The notes under the pieces are model-generated. The model was given only the letters and a program-made list of their open reading frames with translations. It ran no database searches and was not told the origin of the DNA. A stretch of 64,000 nt of DNA. Origin: Phytophthora sp. 'mugwort'. Lineage: Eukaryota > Oomycota > Peronosporomycetes > Peronosporales > Peronosporaceae. The DNA is taken from assembly GCA_033558025.1 (NCBI GenBank), contig JAUCEF010000014.1:496001-560000 (forward strand), given 5' to 3'. The position numbers were made by a program, and so were the translations under genes. This document shows positions 31,376-43,067 of the stretch, piece after piece (position 1 is the first letter of the stretch; each line of letters starts with the position of its first letter).

Positions 31376-33305
31376 GTGACGCTAAAAGGTTAGTCTCGAC
31401 CGCTTTGAACGAGGCGAACCATTCTGCATGGCAAGCCTTGCTCAGTCTGGGTGGGATCCCTTTCCCACGTATTCGCCGATCCAGTCTGCACCTCTTTTGC
31501 CTGCGAACAGGTCATCTTCCGGAGCGCCACCTGTCTCGGCCCTGTGCTCTTTACACAACCGGTATGACGCTTTTACGCAGGTCCACGTTATTGAGGCCGT
31601 CAAGCCTACACGTTACCGCCAAAATGTAGAGTATGTTTGCGCAAGAAGTACTATAGCATTGACACTAGAATATTTTGTGCTGCCTTCTGCTCAGAAAGAC
31701 TCGAGCACTGCAATCCAAGACACGGGCTCCGGTAAGTTACTGCATTCTGGTGGTCCAGCGGACTTATAATCAAGACCATCCTAACAAAGATTTGTAAATA
31801 AAGATTAAAAAAAAAAAATTATTCCTTAGGTTTATCCGTCCTGCTGCAAGCCAGTGGAAACAAGTATTAATACTTCGAAATACGTAGAAACCCGGTATGT
31901 TTCTCTAGGGAGCAAAAGTCCCCATGACTGATAAAGTTTAGTAACGATATGTGCACTCAGGTGCGTCAGTTCAGGATTTACAGATGGCTGGGATCGAAGT
32001 CATCGCAATCATGCGGTACAAACTTCAAATGAAAAGAAAAGGATTGGTGCAGATTAAATCCGAAGCCGCTGACAGGAAAGCTACATCAACATACTGTGCT
32101 ATAATATGTGCATGGCAGCGTACGTACTGACTACAATACGACACATATGTAGGCTGCAGGCTGATGTCGGTAGCGCTCCAATGCTTCGCTTCGTGCAACA
32201 ATCTTCTGTGCGATCATCCTCGACAGGGTGCGATGCGTGAGAAGCTCAGCCCGTGGTCGTTACCTCCAACGCTTGAAGCTTCCAGGACTCCTGGATCAGG
32301 AGAACCGAGTACATTCGCCGGTATTGTGGGTTGCTCGAGCACTCTATCAGCTCCGACCGAATCGTGCGTGACGATGGTAACACTTACGAATCTATTTACA
32401 ATCAGCGGCACACAATGGTGACCGAGAGGTCGATCGTTAGTTGTACATGTACTTTAGCGCGTTACTGTAGTAGAATTGGGGTATAAACGCCTAAATCGCT
32501 CAGAAACCACGTTGTTCCTCATTTCACGTTACCTGAAACTCATCTCATTGGCTCTCCACGACGACTATCAGGTTGCTTGCTGCAGCTACCAGCTTACGAA
32601 GCATGGAGCCCGAGTTTTACACACGTGGCCATTCCAGTTAATCATCCGCTTTCCGGCAAATGAAGGTTCAAGTTAAGGTTTTAACACTGCTCTCGATTAA
32701 CGGTCGAATGAACCTTCCCAAATGTTGAAAAACTCATCATCGACTTGAAGGTGGGGCCGCGTGCATGCGGTAGTGGACAACATGACAGGATGCAAAGTAC
32801 GCCATCTACTGCCAATTGGACTGCCTCAAAACGAGTCACGACGAAGCACCAGGAGGTTTCAGTGGTATCGATAGCATTGACAAGCTCGTTCCCAGTACAC
32901 ATATAATCCTAAATACCGTTGCACAAAATGATAGCAGCTGAGTGACAGACGTGGTTAATATATACAATGAAAGTCTAAAGTTGGAAACACTGGTTTATTC
33001 CAGCGCTCTCACGAGGCTAATCTGAAGGATATTCTGAACGCAAAACTCCAAAGTCCAACAGTAACAACGGGTGTTGTGCTACGTCACGGTGCATTGGGTT
33101 TCGAACCAGGTTACCAGCCCCACAGTGCGTCGGTATTAGCTGTCATGAACATGAACCTACATATAATGACACGAAGGAGGAACTTATATTTTTTGTGCCA
33201 TGCGAAAGTCGACTTCATTAAATTACAATATCCAACACATATTTTCATCCCACTAGAACCAAATGCATTATTATTGGAAGCGAGTGCTGCACCCAACTGA
33301 AAAAG
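31376..33305. other. nearly 2 kb without a recognisable gene
   Basis: Upstream region of the AA17 gene. ORFs of at most 113 codons with no family resemblance, and an A-rich run near 31808. Nothing else is supported. Confidence 0.5.
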
Positions 33306-33502
33306 GAGAGGGTGAAAGTCACATAAAACGACCATCGGAGGAGAGCGGTTGCCAGGGCATAGCCACAACAAAACCCGTGCGGGTGATCGCGAAGCAGGGC
33401 CGCGCGGTATTTGGGGGGTGGGCCCAGCGCCGGGCTTTCCAGCAAGCTGAGCAGTATAGCGGGTCAAACTTCGAATATTTTGCTCGCAGGAGCGCTAAAT
33501 TC
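33306..33502 (+). repeat. dispersed repeat, copy A
   Basis: About 200 bp that aligns along its length with 44345-44530 in the same orientation (shared words include gtcacataaaacgacca, gggcccagcgcc and gctttccagc). The internal differences are substitutions and small gaps. It is probably a non-autonomous element. No coding capacity is evident. Confidence 0.85.
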
Positions 33503-33725
33503 CGAAACCCTGTTTGCTGTATACGAATCACATGGGGTTGCTAAGTCTACCCCCTCTCCTTGACGGTACTCAGACAGCCGACGCTCACGTCCAGCCCTTC
33601 GAGAACAGCTTGACATGTACAAGAACACTTATGCTGAGGTGGGGTTCCTGTTAAACGACAACTGCATCACGAACCAGTCTACCCCAACCAAGATGGGCTT
33701 GCTCCCCATCCCGTCGGATATATCA

Positions 33726-34100
33726 GTCACTGATTCCGTTGCCAAAATTTTCTGACACATGCCGCTGGCGTAAACGTTATCGGGGCAGTGCATAGGAAAT
33801 TAAAGTCGCGGAGCTGAATAAACACAAGGGACCCTAGAAGCACCTGCCCTGGTATCGCGGTCTTGGGCTTTGCTTCGCAAAGGCAGTCGCTCCCAGCTTG
33901 CGTCCAGCCGTCGAGCATCAGTCCAAAGCGTCCCTCTTCGAGCGTATGGATGATACTGATCGCGCTGCCCTTCATGCGCTTCTTGGCGCAGCATGGCGAG
34001 TCAACCCCTCTTTGACTTCGTGTACAGGCATGTTCCGAATGACGATCTACCGGATCCGTTGGAAGGTTTTTGACGGCGGTTTCTGTCACAAATGTACCGA
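33726..34100 (-). pseudogene. hAT transposase fragment with inserted repeat end
   Basis: The minus-strand frame reads HTLEEGRFGLMLDGWTQAGS, the (L-x-DGWT) catalytic-core signature of hAT transposases. Directly after it, at 33890, the sequence changes to a segment that is an inverted copy of the end of the dispersed repeat at 44527-44562. The rest of the hAT domain is lost. This is a second hAT lineage, different from the one at 7.5-9.6 kb, whose core reads DLWSDP. Confidence 0.55.
33854..33890 (-). repeat. dispersed repeat end, inverted copy
   Basis: Matches the reverse complement of 44527-44562 with a few differences (core gggctttgct). It ends exactly where the hAT coding match begins, marking an insertion or rearrangement junction. 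Confidence 0.75.
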
Positions 34101-34999
34101 GCGGTCAGGGAGGATTGCTCTGGAACGACCCATTTGGTGACTCGTAACTGTTAACGATTCTGTCTCGCTACTGGCTAGCACGTGGCGAACGATGGGGGAA
34201 GCGAGCTCAAGTGAGGTGCTTGGACTTTCGGCGGAAGGTATATAACTGAATTAAATGGGCTCGCACGGGCTCGGTGCGAGCCGTTAGCGCTAGGCTACTA
34301 CTGCAGCTAGGGTTGCTTACTCATAAATGCATGTCTTCGTCCCAAGGAAACGAATCCTATCGAGATAAGATATCATCAAGACAACCTGTAGTGGCTGTTT
34401 CCGGCTCCGGTCGCAGGGGCTATAAGAGAGGAGGCCTTGGTCGAGGTGGGGCGGTGAGAAGGCAGTGAGGCGTTTGTTGGAGACCATCGCTGGGACGAAG
34501 ATGTTGTGATAAGCTGACCAAAAGCTCAGCAGCGGTGGCCATAGGAGCCACGAAAACGAGCCGCTGACCAGTGACTGTCGACACGACTGTAATGCGGTGA
34601 ATTCCTAGCGACTATGTGAGCATGCCAGGATTATTGCCAGAATTATGCCAATATTATACTGAATTGAATTCGAGCTCGTTCAGTAAATATTTCTTGAAAA
34701 ATCCAGCTATTTACTGTACTGCAAATCATCGTTAAGGCAAGTTACATTTATCTAACCATAGACTTTGTTTTTTTTACAATGCGTTTTGGCTAACTGAAAT
34801 CTCTGGGAACGGAAATACTACGGCTTACTGTCGTGGGTCAATGAGTTTCGTTTCGTCCCTGTCAAGATGATGAATTCAGCCTACCTACCGTCGGGGTACA
34901 TACATCTTCAATTTCCTCCACAGATGGATGCGTTCTTTTCCGTCACGCCATCTTGTATCAGCCGGCGATGCCTCGAAAACCGCCTGTGGGGCCAGCATA
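34101..34999. other. no recognisable gene
   Basis: Short ORFs only. An A+T-rich section lies around 34620-34760. Confidence 0.4.
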
Positions 35000-36584
35000 A
35001 GATAAAGGCGAGCAACTCACAACGGCAGGTAGGCGACATGCGACGTATCCTGCACGCCACTCGCATCACGTCGACCGCGAAATGTCAAAGGTAACAGCTG
35101 ATAGCTGGCTGAGTGCACCAACCGATTGCGGAGCACGCACGCATGAACCTGCTTAACCTGGCATCGATAAGAGGCCTCCGCTTCAGATGCAGCTACTGCA
35201 AGATACTGATCAACTATGACGCGAGGCACCACAAGCCTGGTTTTTTAGCGTGGGTATCGTTCGGAATAAGCGCTCTTCGTCCCACGGCTTTGTCGACTGG
35301 CAGCATGCGCAGTCGATTTATAATGCGATCATATTTCTTCTGATCGAGCTGCTGATAGGCGTCAAGGTTTGCCTCAAGCAGCTTTCCGCCAACATAAAAG
35401 AGGGAAATAGATTCAAGACACCATTCTCTCCACGTAAGCCCTTTGTGACAGACACAACATCATACCTGGCTCAAAATTGATTTCCATGCCGAACAAGTGT
35501 ATGACCCGTCCAAAATCCTTCACCGCAAACCAGGGCTCCGAAAAAAAGAATATTGATACAGAATAAATTAGGTACAAGTATTTTTTTATTTTTTGCCACT
35601 GGATTTTCCCCGAATACTTCACAGCCATTTAAAATGACTGGGTTTGCTGCTCCCATTCGAATCGAAGCTTGCTGCGGTCTCAGCAGTCTCTCCGCACTTT
35701 CAGATCTGCCATGGCGCACACGAATCGTTAAGTTACGTTGGCTGGGAGTGTGGGCGGGCATTAATCTTCCTAGGTCAGTTATGAACCATCGTAGGTAGGC
35801 TTCGACAACTCTCTTGGAATGCATTTTGCAGTACACTCCCCCTCAATTCACCCCAAGCGAGTCAACGCATGGGGTGGTCAATCACACACTCAGCTCGAAG
35901 TTGTGCAGATTCTTTTGATGGGTGACAGAGAAGAAAGGCATGATGCGTTGTGATCCAGTATATTTTATTCTTGGAATACTCCAAAGTAGTTTATTTATTT
36001 ATTTTTGCCGCGTGGCAGAAATATTCCCTAAGTATTTAAATACTGTTTCAAACTTAGCACTTAGCGCACGGACTACAGTCGCGTGTCCGGTGGTTTGGCA
36101 GCGATAACGATGTCATAAAGCGTACACAGTAAATCATATCATTCACTGATCCCGATAATAAACACCAGAATTAAACACACACTGCTGAAACTTGAGCTGC
36201 AGCAAGTACGCGTGCTGTGTGTCATTCCGAAGCAAAAAAAAGGGAGGCTTGCTTGAGTCCATAGCAACCTTTTAGCAGTCGACAAACCCGATCAGTTCCA
36301 TCGTGATAACCCTCGGGGCTGCTCCACGAAGTGTCGACGACTACGAGCTCACTATTTAGAAAAACCGTCACGAAATCCAGGTGTCTACAGTCCAACCCGA
36401 GCATTAGCGCAGTAATCATGGCGAGCAGAACGGATTCAATTCTAACCATTGGAGAATACGTTTGCAAGTAATCAATTCATAATGTTTGGTGGAAGCCACG
36501 GATGGCCAACCGCGTTTTGAACCGTTCGGTCTCGCTATTTTCGTTCCGGTTTTTTGACGGCCAAAACCCAGTCCGAGGTGAGCA

Positions 36585-36641
36585 TATTCACCCGCAAAGA
36601 AGCCGTGGGAAAAGCCCGCTTCTTCTTTGCGGGTGAATATT
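36585..36641. repeat. 19-bp perfect inverted repeat inside copia RT
   Basis: atattcacccgcaaagaag at 36585-36603 and its exact reverse complement at 36623-36641, separated by 19 nt. It lies in the N-terminal part of the reverse-transcriptase relic and suggests an inverted duplication or a small hairpin insertion. Confidence 0.95.
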
Positions 36642-37668
36642 CTCTTGATGAGGAACATGATACCAATTAGCTTGCACGCCATTAGCATGCACATCATCAC
36701 CGATGGTGTCGGGTTAAACATGTAGGTTGTCGGCGTTATCGAGTCGACCTACGCGTCGGCTGTAGCTGAGCATTCGTTGCATCGGTTCCGCCTACAGCAC
36801 ATCGTGAAGGACGTTGGGTTGCTGCTGGGTTATTGGCCGGTGAGGGCGGAGAACTCCCCGTTCCACAATCGCCATTGCTGCCAGCAGCACTTGATGACGA
36901 ACTGCCACCAGAACTCCCACTTTTACCAGAAATATTCACTGTAGTAAATCTCCGCAAGTGAATATCCTCAGAATCAGCACTGCTGCTGCTTGAATCTTTA
37001 CGTCGTCGTTTTCTAGTACCAGCGTCAACACCTCTGAAAGCACGTCGTCGCAGCCAGTTCGCGTTGGCTCCTTCGGGATCGGATGAGGAGCATCCACATT
37101 ATCCATAGGAAGTCGAACGTAAGGTACGACGTCATGTAGATTAACTTGGTTGCCGTTGTAGCGTCGTGCTAATACGTTGTTCATGTACGTACAATCCACA
37201 GTGATATCCCCACGAAAAGAGACGTCGTGCTGCTCAATTATTTCACCAGTACGCTGATCCGGAAGGCGATATCCAAGTGAGCTTTCGGCGTAACCAAGGA
37301 ATTGCCTTCAGGTTAAGCTTGCCTGATTTTCTCTTGGGAACATGTGCGAAGCGACACAGTCAGACACGTGTAAGTTGACAACTCGTTCGACCTTATGACC
37401 GTGAGCTTCTGGTACGGAATCATGTCTGTCAAGGCCTTGGTCGTGCTCATATTGTCCGCTTCGACGGCATACATTAGAATTTCACGCCAAAGGGACGGAG
37501 GTACGCTCGTTGCCTCACGTACTGAACGCACTGTGTTCAGCAAACTGCCATTTAACTTCTCCACTAGGGAGTTTTGCTTCGGCATATATGAGTTGGTTGT
37601 CAGTATCTAAACTTCATGACCAGAGAAAAATGCCTCAGTTTGTTGTTCACGAATTTTTGCCCTGGACG

Positions 37669-37789
37669 CACGATAATGTGTTGATCGTATAACTCCCGCT
37701 CCAACCGCACGATAATGTGTTGATCGTATACTCCCGCTCCAACCGCACGATAATGTGTTGATCGTATACTCCCGCTCCAACCGCACGAT
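37669..37789. repeat. 38-39-bp tandem repeat, three copies
   Basis: Units begin with cacgataatgtgttgatcgt at 37669, 37708 and 37746, with a partial fourth at 37784. The first unit has one extra base. It lies in the integrase region of the copia relic and is a local duplication, not an expected part of the element. Confidence 0.95.
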
Positions 37790-39268
37790 CAAGTTCATCA
37801 TATTTTGTGAGGCGTCACTTTTGCGATGTAGCAAGAAATACGGGAAGCTTCGTCCTGGATCAGCTGGAAGTACCGATGCCACCTGTTGTTTCCACACCAA
37901 CGTAGCAAACGTCAGGCAATAGCCGACCGTAACCGATCTGGCTGCGCTTCTTGTGCCGTTCGTACGAACCCGCTTCTGCTTCGCAGTCATGCAAGCAATA
38001 CAGTTCAGCGGCTCCTCGAAGTCGTCAGCTTCGGTGACTGAATACCATCTGCCATCCCTTCAGTACCATTTGCTTGAAAATGCTTCCGCATTCAAGTGAG
38101 CAAATTGCATGTGCCACCGCATCACTGGAAACTGCTGCCGAGTTGTCGTAACTTTGAGCACACCCAGATCTGCTATAGATTGCTTTGTACTCAGCCAGTA
38201 ATGATGATTACACTTTGGCAATACCAGCCGTGCATCACCCAGTTCCAAGTATATGCACACGCCTCTGGACGTACAGCGTCCGAGTACGAGGTACCCACCC
38301 GCACAGCTCCAGCCGCTCCAAACTCAGCAAGTAGGCCGTGTCGGGCTGGTGTAGCGCGTGTCCTCCTGTTCCAGCGTCACATTGCCGCCAGTCACGGAGT
38401 CTATCGAGCAAACTGCGACCTGACCCAATGCTTTGCTGCTAATATCACCATTTCAGCCCTCAAATGTCAGCGTGTCTTCCTTCATACTTCACCTGCACCT
38501 ACTCCAACGAACCAACGACATTGACGAAAACTTCTTCTTTGCTCCACTTGTGGGCGTCGTTCTTCTTCTTAAGACGCTCCTTCTCCAGATACGCGGCGCA
38601 ATTCTCATTAAGTGACCAGATCGCTTGCAAAAAGTGACGCGTTCTCGTCTCGACAAACTCACCATTCTTACAATTGAACTTCTTGCTGATCCAATTTCGC
38701 TTGCCACCATTCCCACCGTGTTGCTGTTGCTGATGTTGCTCATCTTGGCAGAGCTTAGCCGTTTCTGATGGACCCCGCTCTGCTTTGTTGAGTCGCTGCG
38801 ATGCTTATCCAGTTCAGCTTCACGGTGAAGCGTGTTGAGCACATCAATAGCGACGGCGTGTTTCCGTCGCACACGTCTATGTGCAACATTCGAACCACAC
38901 CACGATACTCATAAGCAATACCTTCAAGGATCACTTTCACCATCTCTGCGTCTGGGATGATCTCGTTCATGTTACGGAGCTGACGACTTATGGTCTCCAT
39001 GTCGTCGAGGACTGATCCATGTCCATACCGGCCGTGTACTTGTACGCGAAATACTACTTCGTGCACACGAACAAAAAGTTCGAGTAGTAGCGCTTCGTCT
39101 TGTTCAGCTCAAACACCGACCACATGTCCCGAGCGTCCGTCATCGTGCCGATCTTCGCTGCGTCTTAAAGATCGGCACGCCGCGGAGCAACGCATCTCAT
39201 ACGAGAGCGTTTGCTTCCGCAAAGTCTGCTCACCTAGCCGTCGTTGGGTTCGATCCTAGCACATCCAT

Positions 39269-39593
39269 GCCGTCCAGGATCCCCGGACACCCACGCTGCG
39301 CCAAGAACGTGTGGTGGAGCGACGGTCTTCATGACCTGACTACGCACTGGGCAGATGGTAGAGGATGACCTCAGCTAAAGCTGGCGTAGGGTAAGACTCT
39401 GAGGTGGGTAAAACTGGAGCAGGTATCACTACAGCAGTGTAGGAGTGAGTACCTGTCGAGAGGTTTGACCAAACTGATTCTAAGACTTGCAGAATACAAT
39501 ACAACCAAGGGTTTGAAAAAGCGCCAGCTTCCTTCGTGAGTTTGTTTAATCGGATTCTACTACAAAGTTAATTTAAGTGTGCAAGAAAACGAC
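39269..39593. other. non-coding between copia and gypsy relics
   Basis: Lies where the copia 5' LTR (minus strand) and the gypsy 5' leader (plus strand) would meet. I could not define an LTR or primer-binding site. Confidence 0.4.
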
Positions 39594-40780
39594 ATGGACA
39601 ACGGAACTACGCCGACCGACGCTACTGTGACTGCTACTGCTGCATCTCCTGATGTGACACAGCCAGTGACAGAACTGGGCGAACGCTGTGGTTAAGGACA
39701 AGGGTGGAAACAACATCTGCGAATGCGGGCCAAGCCAAGCCAAGTCGAAGCAAGGGCAAGAAACCCACTCGCAACGGAACACCAATATATCTCGGCGAGA
39801 TGAAGCTCCTGCAGCTCCGGCCGGGCTGCAAGGTGGCTCAATGTCGAGAGCCAACAACCAGCAACTGGATTACCCCACCGTGGCCCACCCGATCTTCGCG
39901 GTCTCGGCGGTGCCGAAGGTGGAGGACACGTCGCACGAAGCGCTTACCCGCTGGGTTGACCTTCGCCTGGAGTACGAAGAGATCACGAGGGCGCGCTGCG
40001 AGGCGTCTGGGGAAGACTTGAAGTCAGTCATGAGGTCAATCAGGAACTCTTTTGATGACAGCTTCCTTGAGACATTGTGCGAGACCAAATGGGACAAGAA
40101 GAAGGAGGAGCTCAAGGATGAGGTCATCTTGGATTGGATCATGAAGACCGTGCAGAGCTTCAAGATCAACGTCCTACTGAACATTGACGAGCTTTCCAGG
40201 ACCAACTTGTGATGACCACGGCCAAGACGGACGTCGTCGCCAGAGTTATGGATTATTTTCATATGTGCAACACGATCATCAAGAACAACGGCTGGCGAGT
40301 TTGTTTTCAGGTGACAATGGGTCCAAGAAAAAATGCAAGGTTCTTTTTTTTGAACTGCTTACCTGGCGAGTTGAAATCAAGAGTGAAGAATGAGATCGAC
40401 TTCCGCTTGCCTGCCGCAAGTCCAGCATTGCTGCAGCTGTTCAAGATTGTCAGTGAAAATGCTTTGGAGATTGATCGAGAAGATAAAGCCCTGTCTCGGA
40501 ACAAAAGAAGATCATCCGGGCAGGAGGTCAAGCCATTAGCGGCAACACGTCTTCAAAAACGTGCGAAGACTGTGATGAAGAGTGGAAAATCTCGCGAATC
40601 ACGACCGCAGCTCGCGCCTCGGCAGATATTTCGGACCAGTTCTGAGCAATCCCAGCCAGGACCGAAGGGCGGGTTTTAAACCTGTGGTGGCCAGCACCGG
40701 CAAGCCGATTGCCCCGAGAAACCTGACGGCGATGCCGGTCCTGCACGAAAGCAAAACCGGGGAGGCGGCGCAAAGCTAAG
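39594..40780 (+). pseudogene. gypsy-like retrotransposon gag
   Basis: Starts at a Met at 39594 (MDNGTTPTDATVTATAASPD), meets a stop near 39693, and continues in a long frame with HEALTRWVDLRLEYEEITRA. It then breaks at 40211 and resumes in another frame with VVARVMDYFHMCNTIIKNNG, LNCLPGELKSRVKNEI and FKIVSENALEIDREDK. This is typical of oomycete gypsy gag: a capsid helix followed by a basic linker. A degenerate zinc knuckle (CGGQHRQADCP) is readable at about 40683-40715. Pol is missing because a minus-strand pogo-like transposase abuts at 40785. Confidence 0.75.
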
Positions 40781-40784
40781 CGAT

Positions 40785-41905
40785 TTAGCGCGTGTCTTTG
40801 GAAGGTGGGATGAGACCACATCCAGCAAACCCCGCCTTGATATTATCACCCATCTTGCACGTTAGCCACGCAGCGCATGCCATGCTGATAGCTTCCGCTT
40901 TGTCCACAGAGTTGCAGCCTGTCTCACCCACGTAAATCTCTATCAGGCACCGTAGCTTGGATTTGAACGACGAAAAAACAGCAACATCAAGCGGCTGTAG
41001 CAAGTGAGTAGCGTTAGATGGAAGCGAAAGCAGGAGGACGCCAAGCCGTTACGCCTCGAGGACGATTTCTAGCGAATAGTGAAATGAGCACCCGTCCATA
41101 ATTAACAGCAGCGTCGCTGAACCTGGACCGGAACGCTCACCACGAAGAAGTGCAGCCACAAGATGAACAGAAACCCATTCATAAACCCGGACTGGAAATA
41201 GTCACATCAGCTTCTGGCACAGCACAGCCGTTGAGTATTTCAAGCTTGACCGTTGACCCCGGCAGCACGAACACATGCGGCACCATGAACCCCGAGGCCC
41301 TGCCGCATGCTACGAACGTAAGATGAAAATTGACTGCGACTTCTTGGTGCCAAACACTTGCTGATCCTCGAAAGGCGACGACGCGCTTGGACCCCTTGTT
41401 TGTTTAAAATGCCGTCTCGTCCATGTTGAAGACGCGCGATGCGTCTAGTTTGTTCTCGATCACGGTCTTGCTCAGTGTGTTGAACAGCAAGGCCACGTCG
41501 TCCTTCGTCACAGAATTGCCGGCATCGCTCACAGCTTGAGACGTCCTTGTGGTGAGAACGGGGTTCGTGCCATTAAACCACAGTACCAACCTCCACCAAC
41601 ACGTTGCCCCGTGGGTCATGGATCTGATGGTGCCGGCCTTGCAAATGATCTCCTTGCCGCTATCGAGGTGGCCCACCTTCTGGCGCCCGACACCACTACA
41701 CCAAGCATATTTCCGCTGAAGGCAGCAGCAAAGGAGCTGGTCCGGGGCGGGCAGGTGAACGGAATATACCCATTTTCCCCTTCGCAATCCACCTTCTAAG
41801 GGTGCGTCCCGGAATATGGGTAGCAGCACTGATAGAACAAGCATCTTCACCAGCGAGAACGCGCTTCACAGCATCGTTGAGATCTTCGATCGTGCACGCG
41901 GGCAT
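40785..41905 (-). pseudogene. pogo/Tigger-like DDE transposase, degraded
   Basis: Starts at a Met at 41905 (MPACTIEDLNDAVKRVLAGE) with a Psq-type helix-turn-helix (CSISAATHIPGRTLRRW). After a frameshift the 41404-41850 frame carries DDVALLFNTLSKTVIENKLD and RVFNMDETAF, the first catalytic Asp. At the 3' end the frame 41003-40785 reads MLQPLDVAVFSSFKSKLR, the third acidic residue in its QPLD context. The middle (41000-41400) has multiple stops. It is dead but complete in domain order. Confidence 0.82.
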
Positions 41906-42149
41906 GGTGATAGTGGGTGGAATAGTGGTGACTGTAGTGGATGGGGCCCTCAATGGAAATTGGTGACTGGATGATTTGACGGGAAATGTGTCTTGATCGA
42001 ATACAATTTGAAAGGTTTTACTGGTTGGCAGAGCTGATAGACTTTCTACCAATAGTTTACCAGTTAGTTTTCTCATTTTCTAATTGGCTGAAAACGCGAG
42101 TGGCACAAAACTGGTCGAGTGCACGAAACTGGCGCACTACTTTACAAGA

Positions 42150-42535
42150 ATGTTGTCGCGATCTGGTCACCCGCTATTGCGCCCTGATCCTTTTTCAGGC
42201 CTGGAAAACCCTGTCTGTTGAGATTCCAGCCGCTGTATACCTAGACCGTCGCGCAAAGTCGGTCTGCATTGCGACTTCAGACGTGGCGAAGACTATCACG
42301 CGAGCTGTCGCCAGTACTGGTCAAGACCCGCATCGTTCTAACCCGCATTTTCTACGAGCCGGCGGGACGACGCACATGTACCGATCAAGCACAGAAGCAC
42401 TCACAATTCAGTCGCGACCGATGGATTTGTGACGCGTTCTAACATACACTAGGCTCTGCAAGGAGTCTATGGCCATGTTGTCGGCAAACATGGTGGCAGG
42501 TCCACATGGTGATTCGACTTTGCATTGGTGGGGCG
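42150..42535 (+). pseudogene. second tyrosine recombinase fragment
   Basis: The plus-strand frame contains DVAKTITRAVASTGQDPHRS, then HFLRAGGTTHMYRSSTEALT. This is the H-x-x-R box of tyrosine recombinases in the form H-[SF]-L-R-x-G-G. Past an in-frame TGA at 42430-42432 the same frame gives YTRLCKESMAMLSANMVAG, with the likely nucleophile Tyr. The spacing HxxR to Tyr is about 35 residues, as expected. The HFLRAGG form differs from the HSVRKG form of the Crypton at 1.3-3.4 kb, so this is another lineage (DIRS/Ngaro-like or another Crypton group). The N-terminal half is missing. Confidence 0.72.
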
Positions 42536-43067
42536 ACTGCATGACCATTTGGGGGATCGCTTACCTCGCCTTATCAGACTGCGTTGATGATCACTGCATA
42601 AGCTATCATTAATGTAACTTCGTTTGCCCCCTCCATCGTGGAGACAGGAAAGTATGTTTTCCACTTCAAGTTGTACTCCATATATACCGGTGCATACCGG
42701 TACTTCTGTGAGCTGGTGATTGGTTATTGCATTAGCTCCCATGTTGAAGTCACATTAAAATGTAACCTCGTTTGACCACAATGACTTGTCCATTAAATCC
42801 CCATTGGCCCTTTTGTACTACGTAGTATTAACGAGTATTAGTTGTATACTCTAGAGTACGTAGTACTCCAGATTTTGCTGCGAGAAAAGTAGTAGTAAAA
42901 TATACGAGTAGTAGAAAACAACGTCGATAGCCGTGAGTTTTACTCGCGACTTCTCTACTACGAGACAAGTAATTCCATTGATGGTCCTCTTTGCGACCTT
43001 TTTCTTCTGCTTGCGCTAGACTCACGTAAGAAACTAAAAACAAAAAAGCGAGATAGCCCTACTGCAT
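42536..43067. other. no gene; TACT/AGTA-rich segment
   Basis: Contains a perfect 12-bp palindrome, tactacgtagta (42816-42827), and many agtagt/actact and cgagta words up to about 42970. This looks like a subterminal region of a small DNA transposon. A segment similar to gtaacttcgtttg recurs at about 42613 and 42761. Confidence 0.4.

Larger units (their letters stand above)
35000..39268 (-). pseudogene. Ty1/copia retrotransposon, gag to RT, heavily decayed
   Basis: Reading down the minus strand from a Met at 39268 (MDVLGSNPTTA): a gag helix region (YGHGSVLDDMETISRQLRNM, 39030-38970); GAG-preintegrase (MRWHMQFAHLNAEAF, about 38110); integrase (NSLVEKLNGSLLNTVRSV...PPSLWREILMYAVEADN, 37570-37450); and reverse transcriptase (DWVLAVKK near 36560, then QTYSPMVRIESVLLAMITAL with DCRHLDFVTVFLNSEL and PEGYHDGTDRVCRLLKGCYG, 36465-36250). 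A later RT segment at 35540-35420 reads FGRVIHLFGMEI...CLSQRAYVERMV. The zinc knuckle and YVDD box were not found. The order is integrase before RT, which defines copia. Frames change many times, and inserted or duplicated segments lie at 35640-36220 and 36585-36641. LTRs were not found. Confidence 0.85.

Noticed and set aside
33085..33125. gggtttcgaacca, like a tRNA/SINE B box
   Set aside because: No A box at the right distance and no cloverleaf can be drawn.
37669..37789. Three spaced repeats considered as a CRISPR-like array
   Set aside because: The units are directly adjacent without unique spacers and sit in a retrotransposon relic.
39240..39260. gggttcgatcc, like a tRNA T-loop
   Set aside because: It lies inside the copia gag start (complement of the codons after MDVLG) and no tRNA fold is visible.
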